Below, piece by piece: positions 1 through 6,498 of a stretch of 6,738 nucleotides of DNA. Below the pieces are notes generated by a model that had not been told where the DNA came from, did no database searches, and saw only the letters and a program-made list of their open reading frames with translations. The stretch is from Candidatus Desulfofervidaceae bacterium (GTDB taxonomy: Bacteria; Desulfobacterota; Desulfofervidia; Desulfofervidales; Desulfofervidaceae): assembly GCA_021160485.1 (NCBI GenBank), contig JAGHCL010000170.1, positions 1 to 6,738 of the forward strand, written 5' to 3'. The position numbers and the translations under genes were made by a program. Every line of letters starts with the position of its first letter. Position 1 is the first letter of the stretch.

Positions 1-184
1 GGAGGGATATCCTGTTTGTCTTGACCTCTATTTTTTCTGTTTTTTTAGCACTATTAAATTTCGCTTTTTAACCCAGGCTGGACACGATGCCCGTTTTAGC
101 TATGTCTATGCCTGGGGGTTAAAAGACCTGAATGACCAGATTTCGTTTTATAAAAAGCGACTGGACAAACTGAAAAATCCCTAA
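1..184 (+). CDS. C-terminal fragment of an unidentified membrane-associated protein, frame apparently shifted
   Basis: The 3' end of a plus-strand gene enters from the left edge and stops at TAA 182-184. From about position 65 the frame encodes a hydrophilic tail with FSYVYAWGLKDLNDQ and then a basic helix FYKKRLDKLKNP. Upstream of 65 the same frame gives a cysteine- and phenylalanine-rich string that does not look natural. The next frame (codons from position 3) instead gives a clean hydrophobic segment, FVLTSIFSVFLALLNFAF, before hitting TAA at 69-71. One extra T in the run at 65-69 would join the two into a membrane helix followed by the basic tail. A helix-plus-tail ending of this sort occurs in some membrane-associated glycosyltransferases, but I do not recognise the family. 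The shift could be a sequencing error, a real mutation or stop-assisted slippage. Confidence 0.4.
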   Translation, partial: EGYPVCLDLYFFCFFSTIKFRFLTQAGHDARFSYVYAWGLKDLNDQISFYKKRLDKLKNP

Positions 185-463
185 GTAATAAAGTGGCAAA
201 ATCTCTCTCTAACTGAAAGAGCTATTTTAGAACATCTTTACAATCACGGCCCTAATTGCGCTAAGTTTATAGCGCGGGAATTAACCTTAGAGTTAAAAGA
301 TGCAATGGATCTGCTTAAGACCTTGCAAAAGCAGGGATGGATACAAAGGGTAGAAGGCAGATTTTTAAAACCAAAAGGCTGGCGTAAAACAAAACACATG
401 AACCATACTTATTACATTCTCACTCGGGAAGCAGAACTCCTCTTGCGGCTAAAGCATCGATAG
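185..463 (+). CDS. Small winged-helix protein resembling DUF2250, no standard start codon
   Basis: An open frame of about 92 codons follows the previous TAA in the same frame and ends at TAG 461-463. Its translation looks like a winged-helix DNA-binding domain. It has a first helix LSLTERAILEHLYNHGP, a turn-helix pair FIARELTLELKDAMDLLKTL, then GWIQRVEGRFLKP as the wing, and an ending NHTYYILTREAELLLR. The overall pattern recalls the small, functionally uncharacterised DUF2250 family; I assign this from memory with moderate confidence. No ATG, GTG or TTG lies in frame between the upstream stop and ATG 305, which would remove the first half of the domain. No Shine-Dalgarno sequence is visible near 185-200. 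ATA 188 or ATT 224 would be non-standard starts. Alternatives are fusion to the upstream frame through a mutated stop, or a decaying gene. The boundary given is the open frame, not a proven start. Confidence 0.5.
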   Translation, partial: VIKWQNLSLTERAILEHLYNHGPNCAKFIARELTLELKDAMDLLKTLQKQGWIQRVEGRFLKPKGWRKTKHMNHTYYILTREAELLLRLKHR

Positions 464-480
464 AAGAGGAACTTCTTTTT
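462..480 (+). terminator. Weak intrinsic terminator-like hairpin after the winged-helix gene
   Basis: AGAAG (462-466) and CTTCT (472-476) form a 5-bp stem with a 5-base loop, followed by T to position 480. It overlaps the TAG stop of the winged-helix frame. The stem is short and AT-rich, so it would be a weak terminator at best. Confidence 0.3.
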
Positions 481-498
481 AGGACACAGATTCAGCCA

Positions 499-522
499 GT
501 GGAATGCAAAAATTTATTCCAC
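499..522. terminator. Hairpin in the convergent gap
   Basis: GTGGAAT (499-505) and ATTCCAC (516-522) form a perfect 7-bp stem with a 10-base loop. It sits between the plus-strand stop at 463 and the minus-strand ppiD stop at 568. Neither strand has a T-run directly after it, so it is not a textbook intrinsic terminator. Its position between convergent genes makes an RNA 3'-end role plausible. Confidence 0.3.
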
Positions 523-567
523 GGGTAAACATAGATTGCAAGATTTAAGCGTAGATGGATTAACAAT

Positions 568-2457
568 TTATTGCAACATCTCTTGTTTGACCTTAATTTT
601 TGCCTGTTTGCGGATTTCGTTTATCCAGGTTTGGAATAAAGCCGCCCGCCGTTGGATTAAAAGGTCTTTCTTGAAATTCTTTTTATTCCTTTCATATTCA
701 GCTTTATCTACATCTCTTCGCTCTTTGAGTTTTAAAATATAAAACTTACCGTTTATCTCTACCACTTTGTCCAATAAAGGCTGGTTGAGGCTCAGAGAGA
801 ATACACTCTTTACTACATCTAAAGCAAAACCAATTTTAGGAATTATTCCAGGAGGGAAAAGTCCAGTTTCATCAATTTTTAATTTATATCTGGATGCTAT
901 TTCCTGCATACTTTGACCTTTTTTCAATAAGGCCAGCACATTTTCTGCCTTTTCTCGGGCCTTATTTTTGGCTTCTATAGCAATCCAATCAGCCTTCACT
1001 GTTTCTTTTACTTCCTCAAAAGTAGGTATCCGTTCTGGCTTTTTGTCTTCTACCTGCACCAGTATATACCCTTGGTGCCATTCTAACGGAGCAGTAATTT
1101 CTCCTTTTTTAAGAGACAATATTTGCTGTTTCAACTGGACAGGAATCTCAACTGCCCACTCTTTTTCACTAAAATAGCTAGTCTCTTGGATGGACCTGTT
1201 ATATTTTGATGCTGCTTTATGCAAACTGTTTTCTAAAATGGCCTGGGCATAGATACGATTTGCCAATTCTAGGGCTTTCTCTTTTGCCTTTTCTCTTTTT
1301 AACCTTTGTGTAATTTTCTCCTTTACTTCAGCCAGAGATTTTGTTCTTTCTTTTTTGATGTCATAAACTTTCAGGATATGAAACCCAAATCTGGTCGTTA
1401 CCAAATCAGAAATACCTCCCTTTGGTAGAGAGAAAGCGGCCTTCTCAAAAGGCTTGACCATTAACCCTTTAGGGAAACAACCCAAATCGCCACCTTTTGA
1501 GGCGGTAGCTTTATCTTCTGAATATTTTTGAGCCAACTTAGCAAAATCCTTGCCCTGCTTTGCCTGCTTTAACACCATCTCAGCACGTTTGCGCATCTTT
1601 TCCTTTTTTTCTTTGGATGCATTTGCGGGCACGCGAAAAAGGATATGACGGACACATACTTTTTGGGGTTCGTGAAACATCTCTAGGTTGTTTTTGTAAA
1701 ACTGTTCAATTTCTGCTTGGCTAGGTTCAACCTCATCCATAAGTTCTGCGAAAGATATTTTTACATAAACTAATTTAAGTTGACGGGGAATGAGATAATC
1801 ACCTTTGTGTTCAGTAAAGTATTGTTTCAGAATATCTTCCTTTGGGTGTAGTCCCTTAGTAAAATCTTCAGGGTTAAAGGACAAAAATTGCAGATTTATT
1901 TTTTGATGGCTCCAGCGGTAGGCCTCATAGGCCTCGGCTTCAGAAACATGAGCCAAATTCTGCACTATTTGCCTTAATTTAGAAAGAATCAAATCTTCTT
2001 TCAAAGAAGTCTCAAATTGTGCTGGTGTATAATGATATCTAGCCAGAATAGTCTCATAGCGTTTCGGGTCAAACTGACCATCCTTTTGAAAGGCTGGATT
2101 TTGAGTTATAAGCTGCCATAATTCTGTGTCTGATACAGTTAAGCCCATTTTTTTTGCCTTTTGTAGCAAAAGCTTCCTTTCAATCAACTGTTCTAATACT
2201 GTCTGTTTGAGATTTAGCTTTTTAATCCAATCTTCATTAAAGTTCTTGAAGCGGGCCCGATAGCTGTCTATTACCTGCCTGAACATGGTAGTAAATTCAT
2301 GATAGTAAATGGGTTCTCCGTTTACATAAGCCAATACAAGGGCCCGTCTGGCTCGAAAGGAACCTACACCCCAGAAAACAAACACGACAATAATGACAAC
2401 AAAAGCAACTTTTATTAACCAAGATTGGGCATGCTTACGCATAAAATTTAACATCAT
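568..2457 (-). CDS. ppiD: PpiD/SurA-type membrane-anchored peptidyl-prolyl isomerase (parvulin chaperone)
   Basis: A 629-residue protein, close to the length of E. coli PpiD. A short basic N-terminus is followed by one membrane segment at about residues 15-33 (VAFVVIIVVFVFWGVGSF), so the rest should face the periplasm as a tethered folding factor for exported proteins. Residues about 36-200 resemble the SurA/PpiD N-terminal chaperone domain. A parvulin (PpiC) domain spans about 265-368 with VRHILF (His271), GGDLGCFPKGLM (322-333), FEKAAFSL and FGFHILKV (His360). These are residues typical of active parvulins, so isomerase activity is plausible. Two further stretches, about 400-490 and 500-585, repeat the parvulin end pattern in degenerate form. 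Codons 1 and 2 are both ATG. GGGAG at 2462-2466 lies 4 bases before the first and 7 before the second, so the second (2454) may be the true start. It is the last gene of the presumed mqnB-mqnD-hldD-ppiD unit. Confidence 0.9.
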   Translation of the reverse strand: MMLNFMRKHAQSWLIKVAFVVIIVVFVFWGVGSFRARRALVLAYVNGEPIYYHEFTTMFRQVIDSYRARFKNFNEDWIKKLNLKQTVLEQLIERKLLLQKAKKMGLTVSDTELWQLITQNPAFQKDGQFDPKRYETILARYHYTPAQFETSLKEDLILSKLRQIVQNLAHVSEAEAYEAYRWSHQKINLQFLSFNPEDFTKGLHPKEDILKQYFTEHKGDYLIPRQLKLVYVKISFAELMDEVEPSQAEIEQFYKNNLEMFHEPQKVCVRHILFRVPANASKEKKEKMRKRAEMVLKQAKQGKDFAKLAQKYSEDKATASKGGDLGCFPKGLMVKPFEKAAFSLPKGGISDLVTTRFGFHILKVYDIKKERTKSLAEVKEKITQRLKREKAKEKALELANRIYAQAILENSLHKAASKYNRSIQETSYFSEKEWAVEIPVQLKQQILSLKKGEITAPLEWHQGYILVQVEDKKPERIPTFEEVKETVKADWIAIEAKNKAREKAENVLALLKKGQSMQEIASRYKLKIDETGLFPPGIIPKIGFALDVVKSVFSLSLNQPLLDKVVEINGKFYILKLKERRDVDKAEYERNKKNFKKDLLIQRRAALFQTWINEIRKQAKIKVKQEMLQ

Positions 2458-2487
2458 TTAACTCCCGGCTAAAAACTTTTCTTCGCC

Positions 2488-2516
2488 TTAATAGCACCCT
2501 GGATTTAAGAAGTCAA
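2488..2516 (-). promoter_or_regulatory. Candidate extended -10 promoter for ppiD
   Basis: On the minus strand TTGACT (2516-2511) is separated by 17 bases from TATTAA (2493-2488), which is preceded by TGC, an extended -10 motif. Transcription would begin roughly 24 bases before the ppiD start. This would let ppiD be expressed separately from the upstream genes. It is seen by eye only; the region is AT-rich, so chance matches are possible. Confidence 0.4.
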
Positions 2517-2536
2517 TTATTCTCTCCCATATCCGT

Positions 2537-3445
2537 TTACTCTACAAATCCTACTGTTTGCATATAGTCTTTGACTGCATCTTCAAATGTCCACTGCGGG
2601 GTATAACCCAAAATCTCCTGGGCCAAAGTAAGGTCGGCCTGAGTATATTCCTGATAAAATTCCGCATAAGGATTATCTATATATTCTGGCTCATAATGTG
2701 TTCCCAGAACTTCATTTAGCACTTTTATAATCTTATTGAAACTAGTAGCCTGACCGCTGCCTATGTTAACAATGCCACTCCTCTTGGCCCTCAAGGCCAA
2801 CAGGTTGGCCCTAACAACATCTTTAACATATACCTGATCTCGCTTCTGTTCTCCCCACTTAAAAATTCTTGGCTTTTGCCCAGCCTTCATCTGATTGGCT
2901 AACTGCCAAATCATAGAAGCCATTTTACCCTTATAGTCTTCTCTAGGGCCAAATACATTAAAATATCTTAAGCCAACAATAAGAGAATCAGCAATTTTCA
3001 TATATTGAAAGGCCAAACAATCATCTATCCACTTTGAAAAACCATAAATATTACTAGGAGCTCCAGCCATATCTTCTCGCTGTGGGGCAGGTATATTTCC
3101 ATAGGTGCCGGCTGAAGAAGCATAAATAAAAGGCCGATGATGCTTAACCGCAAAATCTAAAAAACGTCTAAATCCCTCTACATTAACCTGCATCATCAGT
3201 TTTTGGTCTCTTACCGTCGTATCTGTAATTGCAGCTTGATAAAAAAAGACATCTATATCTTTAAACCGATTTAAATCTACATTTAAAATGTCATCGGCAA
3301 TAACATCACCTTTAAAACCCAGCAAGTTTCTGTAATCACCGCTAGAAAAATCGTCTAGAACTACCACTTCCCAACCTTCTTCTACTAGAATAAGAGCCAG
3401 GTTGGAACCGATGAAACCCGCTCCCCCTGTCACTAGTGCCTTCAT
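2537..3445 (-). CDS. hldD: ADP-L-glycero-D-manno-heptose 6-epimerase
   Basis: A 302-residue short-chain dehydrogenase/epimerase, near the usual length of HldD (about 310). It converts ADP-D-glycero-heptose to the L-glycero form, the heptose donor for the LPS inner core, in the cytoplasm. The Rossmann motif GGAGFIG is at residues 7-13, the serine of the SSAGTYG motif at 110-116, and the catalytic YxxxK pair at Tyr134/Lys138. The block RYFNVFGPRE with the following GKMAS (160-177) is characteristic of HldD rather than of UDP-galactose epimerases. The C-terminal NPYAEFYQEYTQADL also fits the family. ATG 3445 is well supported by the AGGAGG sequence just upstream. It lies 29 bases after mqnD and 79 before ppiD. 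A general NAD-dependent sugar epimerase is the alternative, less likely. Confidence 0.85.
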   Translation of the reverse strand: MKALVTGGAGFIGSNLALILVEEGWEVVVLDDFSSGDYRNLLGFKGDVIADDILNVDLNRFKDIDVFFYQAAITDTTVRDQKLMMQVNVEGFRRFLDFAVKHHRPFIYASSAGTYGNIPAPQREDMAGAPSNIYGFSKWIDDCLAFQYMKIADSLIVGLRYFNVFGPREDYKGKMASMIWQLANQMKAGQKPRIFKWGEQKRDQVYVKDVVRANLLALRAKRSGIVNIGSGQATSFNKIIKVLNEVLGTHYEPEYIDNPYAEFYQEYTQADLTLAQEILGYTPQWTFEDAVKDYMQTVGFVE

Positions 3446-3447
3446 AT

Positions 3448-3456
3448 CCTCCTCCT
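3448..3456 (-). promoter_or_regulatory. Strong Shine-Dalgarno of hldD
   Basis: The minus strand reads AGGAGGAGG, 2 bases before ATG 3445; the upstream AGGAGG copy has a 5-base spacing. It is the clearest ribosome binding site in the window and fixes the hldD start. Confidence 0.8.
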
Positions 3457-3474
3457 AGTATAATTGTTCTAAGT

Positions 3475-4308
3475 CTAAATGCAAAAGACTTTGCCAACGT
3501 CAGGCGTGTCTAAGTTCATTTTCATAAGTTGAAGAAACGCTTCTATTGCCTGCTTGCCTTCTTCCCCCAAATCCAGGCTAAACTGGTTGACATATAAGTT
3601 GATGTGATTCTTAATCACGTGCTCATCTAGGTAACATGCATATTGTTTCACATAGGTCAATACTGTCTCATAATGGTTATAAGCAAAAAGGATACTTTTT
3701 TTTAATAAACTGCTGAAAGTGCTCAAAAAACGATGGCCTAAATTCCTTTTAGCTATAATTCCTCCTAGTGGTAAAGGCAAATTGGTCTTTTTTTCCCACC
3801 ATTCACCTAAATCTAACACGACTTTAAGTCCATACTGGGAATAGAGAAACCGGCCCTCGTGAATAATCAGACCAAAATCTACCTTTCCGGATTCAACCTC
3901 AGGCATAATTCTATCAAACCGGGAAAACACCACTTGTGTTTCTTTTATCTCAGGGGCATAAAGACGGAGCAAGGCATAGGCTGTGGTATAGCGTCCAGGC
4001 ACTGCAATCACAGCCTTAGATAAGTCAGACAAAGAAAATGAGGGCCGAGTGACTAGTAGCGGTCCACATCCCCTCCCTAAAGCTGCCCCTACTGGCAAGA
4101 AACAGTATTGTTCTCCCACATAAGGCAAGATATGACAGGAAACTTTAGAAATATCCAAAGTGCCCTTCAATACCGATGAATTTAACGCCTCCACATCGTC
4201 TATTGTAATTCTGAAAGAATATGAATTCTCAGTCCATTTATTGACTAGAGCCGCAAACATAAAGGTATCATTGGGACAAGAAGAAAAACCTAATTTGATG
4301 GTATCCAT
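3475..4308 (-). CDS. mqnD: 1,4-dihydroxy-6-naphthoate synthase (futalosine menaquinone pathway)
   Basis: From ATG 4308 this is a 277-residue protein of the MqnA/MqnD periplasmic-binding-like fold. MqnD acts on cyclic dehypoxanthinyl futalosine to release 1,4-dihydroxy-6-naphthoate, a late precursor of menaquinone, in the cytoplasm. Family marks are SSCPNDTF (residues 9-16), GRGCGPLLV (78-86), HEGRF (150-154, whose His is the expected catalytic residue) and LGEWWEKKTNLPLPLGG (about 167-183). These match MqnD rather than MqnA. The open frame reaches back to GTG 4377, but the extra 23 residues look unlike the family. AGAGG at 4315-4319 sits 6 bases before ATG 4308, which gives the normal start just before IKLGFSSCPNDTF. 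The first 19 bases overlap the end of mqnB in another frame, which suggests translational coupling. Confidence 0.9.
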   Translation of the reverse strand: MDTIKLGFSSCPNDTFMFAALVNKWTENSYSFRITIDDVEALNSSVLKGTLDISKVSCHILPYVGEQYCFLPVGAALGRGCGPLLVTRPSFSLSDLSKAVIAVPGRYTTAYALLRLYAPEIKETQVVFSRFDRIMPEVESGKVDFGLIIHEGRFLYSQYGLKVVLDLGEWWEKKTNLPLPLGGIIAKRNLGHRFLSTFSSLLKKSILFAYNHYETVLTYVKQYACYLDEHVIKNHINLYVNQFSLDLGEEGKQAIEAFLQLMKMNLDTPDVGKVFCI

Positions 4309-5036
4309 TCCTGACCTCTGGCTAAAAGGTTTATTAAACAGCGTTGGCAGTTTTGGACCGCCCAATCTATATCCCACTTTGTTTTGTCATATTCGCCAAC
4401 AAAGTTACTTATCCCCCGCATTTCCACCCACGGGACTTTATAAATTTGAGCTACCTGGGCAATAGCTGCACCTTCCATGTTTTCGCAAATTGCTTCAGGA
4501 AAGCGCCGTTTCATAAGCCGTAATCTTTCTTTATTACCAGTAGTAGCACTTACAGTAAGAAAAAGACCAGATTTAAACCCCACTTTTGGAGGCAAAACTT
4601 CGGGAATAATTTTAATTAAAGTCTTAATCATTAATCGGTCAACCAAAAAACAATTGTATTGTTGCGTTTTACCCTTTTCCCAATAAGGCAACCCAATCTC
4701 AGCTAGAGACTGCCAGCCTTTTTCGGTATAGGCCCCTGCTTCGGCCCAAATCTCCCCTGTAGCCAAAACCACGTCCCCTTTTTTTAGGTAAATATCTGGG
4801 AAAGCCCCAGCACACCCTACAAGCAAGATTAATTTTAAGGGATAACGCTCTAACAAAACCGTAGTCATATGGGCAGCATTAACAGGGCCCACACCAGTTT
4901 CGGCCACAATTATTTCAAAAGATTGCCATCTTCCCTGCCAAACTCGTCTTTCTCTTAAGGTAAACTGCCAGAGCGGACCCAGCTTAGATAAAAAAAAGTC
5001 CAGCTCTTTCAAAGTCGCCGCCAAAACGCAAATCAT
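4290..5036 (-). CDS. mqnB: Futalosine hydrolase (futalosine menaquinone pathway)
   Basis: A 248-residue protein of the nucleoside phosphorylase/hydrolase superfamily (PNP_UDP_1, related to MTA/SAH nucleosidase). MqnB removes hypoxanthine from futalosine to give dehypoxanthinyl futalosine. Counted from TTG 5042, the motifs are TGVGPVNAA (49-57), GCAGAFP (76-82), a GDVVLAT..EIWAEAGA block (89-104), ENMEGAA (187-193, substrate binding) and RGISNFVG (209-216). The RGISN-VG form and the following KTKWDIDWA fit MqnB better than MTA/SAH nucleosidase, which normally has an ISD motif there. The start is uncertain: TTG 5042 lacks a ribosome site, while ATG 5036, chosen here, has GAGG directly adjoining it. 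The homolog-like beginning MICVLAAT supports the ATG. The adjoining mqnD is the expected pathway partner. Confidence 0.9.
   Translation of the reverse strand: MICVLAATLKELDFFLSKLGPLWQFTLRERRVWQGRWQSFEIIVAETGVGPVNAAHMTTVLLERYPLKLILLVGCAGAFPDIYLKKGDVVLATGEIWAEAGAYTEKGWQSLAEIGLPYWEKGKTQQYNCFLVDRLMIKTLIKIIPEVLPPKVGFKSGLFLTVSATTGNKERLRLMKRRFPEAICENMEGAAIAQVAQIYKVPWVEMRGISNFVGEYDKTKWDIDWAVQNCQRCLINLLARGQEWIPSN
4315..4319 (-). promoter_or_regulatory. Shine-Dalgarno choosing the mqnD start
   Basis: The minus strand carries AGAGG, 6 bases before ATG 4308, inside the final codons of mqnB. It favours this start over the in-frame GTG at 4377. Confidence 0.6.
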
Positions 5037-5053
5037 CCTCAATGGTGTAAAAG

Positions 5054-5059
5054 ATTATA
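5054..5059 (-). promoter_or_regulatory. Candidate -10 box for the mqnB operon
   Basis: The minus strand has a perfect TATAAT at 5059-5054, with an upstream TG in the context TGATATATAAT. The -35 position at 17 bp (5082-5077, TACTCT) is poor. A start of transcription near 5046-5048 would leave a leader of only about 10-12 bases before ATG 5036. This would be the head promoter of mqnB-mqnD-hldD-ppiD unless transcription reads through from rpoD. Confidence 0.4.
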
Positions 5060-5063
5060 TATC

Positions 5064-5172
5064 AGAAGTCAACATCAGAGTAGGACAAAATGCTCTTTGA
5101 AACACTCAGAAGGTAGATAAAACAACATAAAAAATTACTGAAAATCAACCTGACATTTTGACTCTGACTTCT
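5064..5172. repeat. Inverted repeat spanning the rpoD-mqnB gap
   Basis: AGAAGTCA (5064-5071) and TGACTTCT (5165-5172) are perfect 8-bp inverted copies about 93 bases apart. They lie just before the mqnB -10 box and just after the rpoD stop. TCAGAAG also occurs at 5062-5068 and 5106-5112, and TCAGAG at 5075-5080. The gap otherwise holds no gene and no strong terminator for rpoD. These could be operator-like sites or chance in AT-rich DNA. Confidence 0.3.
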
Positions 5173-5175
5173 AAA

Positions 5176-6468
5176 TTAAAGGAAATTCTCAAGATCTAAA
5201 TTTAGATTTTCAGAGGCCATTTTTAGTTTTTGAAGGGCCCTTTTTTCTATTTGTCTAATTCTTTCACGCGAGACTTTGAACTTCCTCCCAATTTCCTCCA
5301 ACGTATGCTCACTTTCTCCACCAAGCCCAAAGCGTAAACGCAAAATTTCTTGCTCTCGGGGAGTAAGTGTAGATAAAATAATTTGGAGTTTGCGGGCAAG
5401 TTCGGCGTGTGTAACCGCATCAAAGGGAGAAATGGCCTTAACGTCTTCAATGAAGTCCTTTAACGTGCTGTCTTCATCACCAATAGGAGACTCCAGAGAA
5501 ACCGGCTCTCGCACCGATGACAAGATAGAGCTAATCTTTTCTAAAGGCAATCCAGTTTTTTCTGCTACTTCTTTAGGACTGGGTTCTTTTCCCTGTTCTT
5601 TAAGTAATTCATAAAAGGCCTTTAAAACCTGATTTTTGAGCTCAACAAAATGAACAGGCAACCTGATAGTTTTGGCTTTATCCAAAATGGCTCGGGTAAT
5701 AGACTGTCTAATCCACCAGGTAGCGTAAGTGCTAAAACGATGTCCTTTTGTATAATCAAACCGGAAGATGGCCTTCATCAATCCAAGATTACCTTCCTGA
5801 ATTAAGTCAGACAAACTCAAACCCTGACCTACATATCGCTTGGCAATGCTCACCACTAAACGCAAATTTGCCCCAATCATCTCATCCCGAGCAATCTTTA
5901 CTACCCTTTCCAGTCTATCAATTCGTCTCCTCAATTGGGTTAAAGTAGGATCTTCATATTTCACACTAAGCCGTTTTATGACTTTTACTACTGTATCTAA
6001 GCGCCTACGTTTAGGGGCTACATCTTTCTGTTTCCACTCCTGTATTCTAAGCTGCAGTTTCACTATTTCAGGAAATTTAAGCTTGCTGGTAAGCACAAGA
6101 AACATTACTGCATTATATCCTTTCCGAATGCGTCTGGTCAGCTCTTGTTCTCGCTCCTGCGTAAGGAGACTATAAACTCCTATTTCTTGCAAATAAGCAG
6201 TGACAGGTTCCCTCTCTCCGCCTTCTTCCCTCGTCGGAACTGGAATAACCTCTTCGGTCTCGACTTCAGGCTCGGCCTTTGCTTCTTTTTTTACTTTTTC
6301 TTCTAAATGTTCGATAATCCGAATATCGTTTTCTTCCAAAAAATCAATTATTTTTTCTACTTCTTCAGGATCCACAGCCTCAGCAGGCAAGAGATCATTA
6401 AGCATATCGTAAGTTAAATAGCCGTTTTTTTGTCCCATTTTTATTAATTGGTCTAAATAGCCTTTCAT
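5176..6468 (-). CDS. rpoD: RNA polymerase principal sigma factor (sigma-70, group 1)
   Basis: A 430-residue primary sigma factor, which directs core RNA polymerase to housekeeping promoters. Domains in order: region 1.1 at about 1-60 (GYLTYDMLNDLLP), an acidic linker, and region 1.2 at about 86-117 (REPVTAYLQEIGVYSLLTQE). A short non-conserved insert lies at about 118-192. Regions 2.1-2.4 follow at about 196-275, including DLIQEGNLGLMKAI and the promoter-melting and -10 recognition stretch HRFSTYATWWIRQSI (243-257). Region 3 covers about 280-350, and region 4 ends with the helix-turn-helix TLEEIGRKFKVSRERIRQIE (389-408) that reads the -35. The insert is much smaller than in E. coli RpoD (613 residues), so the protein is intermediate between that and B. 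subtilis SigA (about 371). Having region 1.1 argues for group 1 rather than a stationary-phase sigma. ATG 6468 has no evident Shine-Dalgarno, but no other start is open upstream nearby. Confidence 0.95.
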   Translation of the reverse strand: MKGYLDQLIKMGQKNGYLTYDMLNDLLPAEAVDPEEVEKIIDFLEENDIRIIEHLEEKVKKEAKAEPEVETEEVIPVPTREEGGEREPVTAYLQEIGVYSLLTQEREQELTRRIRKGYNAVMFLVLTSKLKFPEIVKLQLRIQEWKQKDVAPKRRRLDTVVKVIKRLSVKYEDPTLTQLRRRIDRLERVVKIARDEMIGANLRLVVSIAKRYVGQGLSLSDLIQEGNLGLMKAIFRFDYTKGHRFSTYATWWIRQSITRAILDKAKTIRLPVHFVELKNQVLKAFYELLKEQGKEPSPKEVAEKTGLPLEKISSILSSVREPVSLESPIGDEDSTLKDFIEDVKAISPFDAVTHAELARKLQIILSTLTPREQEILRLRFGLGGESEHTLEEIGRKFKVSRERIRQIEKRALQKLKMASENLNLDLENFL

Positions 6469-6498
6469 ATCGCAACTAACAATTTGTAGTAATATAAT

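Noticed and set aside
536..742. Plus-strand open frame of 68 codons with hydrophobic stretches
   Set aside because: It lies almost wholly antisense to the 3' end of ppiD, has no ribosome site and no family resemblance.
4309..4377. N-terminal extension of MqnD from GTG 4377
   Set aside because: The 23 extra residues lie inside mqnB coding sequence and do not resemble MqnD. ATG 4308 has a better ribosome site and the family-typical beginning.
5122..5160. Terminator for rpoD (AAAA..TCA/TGA..TTTT stem followed by ATTTTTT on the minus strand)
   Set aside because: The stem is AT-rich, carries a bulge and is separated from the T-run by several bases, so it is too weak to call.
5276..6412. Several plus-strand open frames of 66-112 codons
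   Set aside because: All are antisense to the highly conserved rpoD gene and rich in Ser/Leu, as expected for shadow frames.
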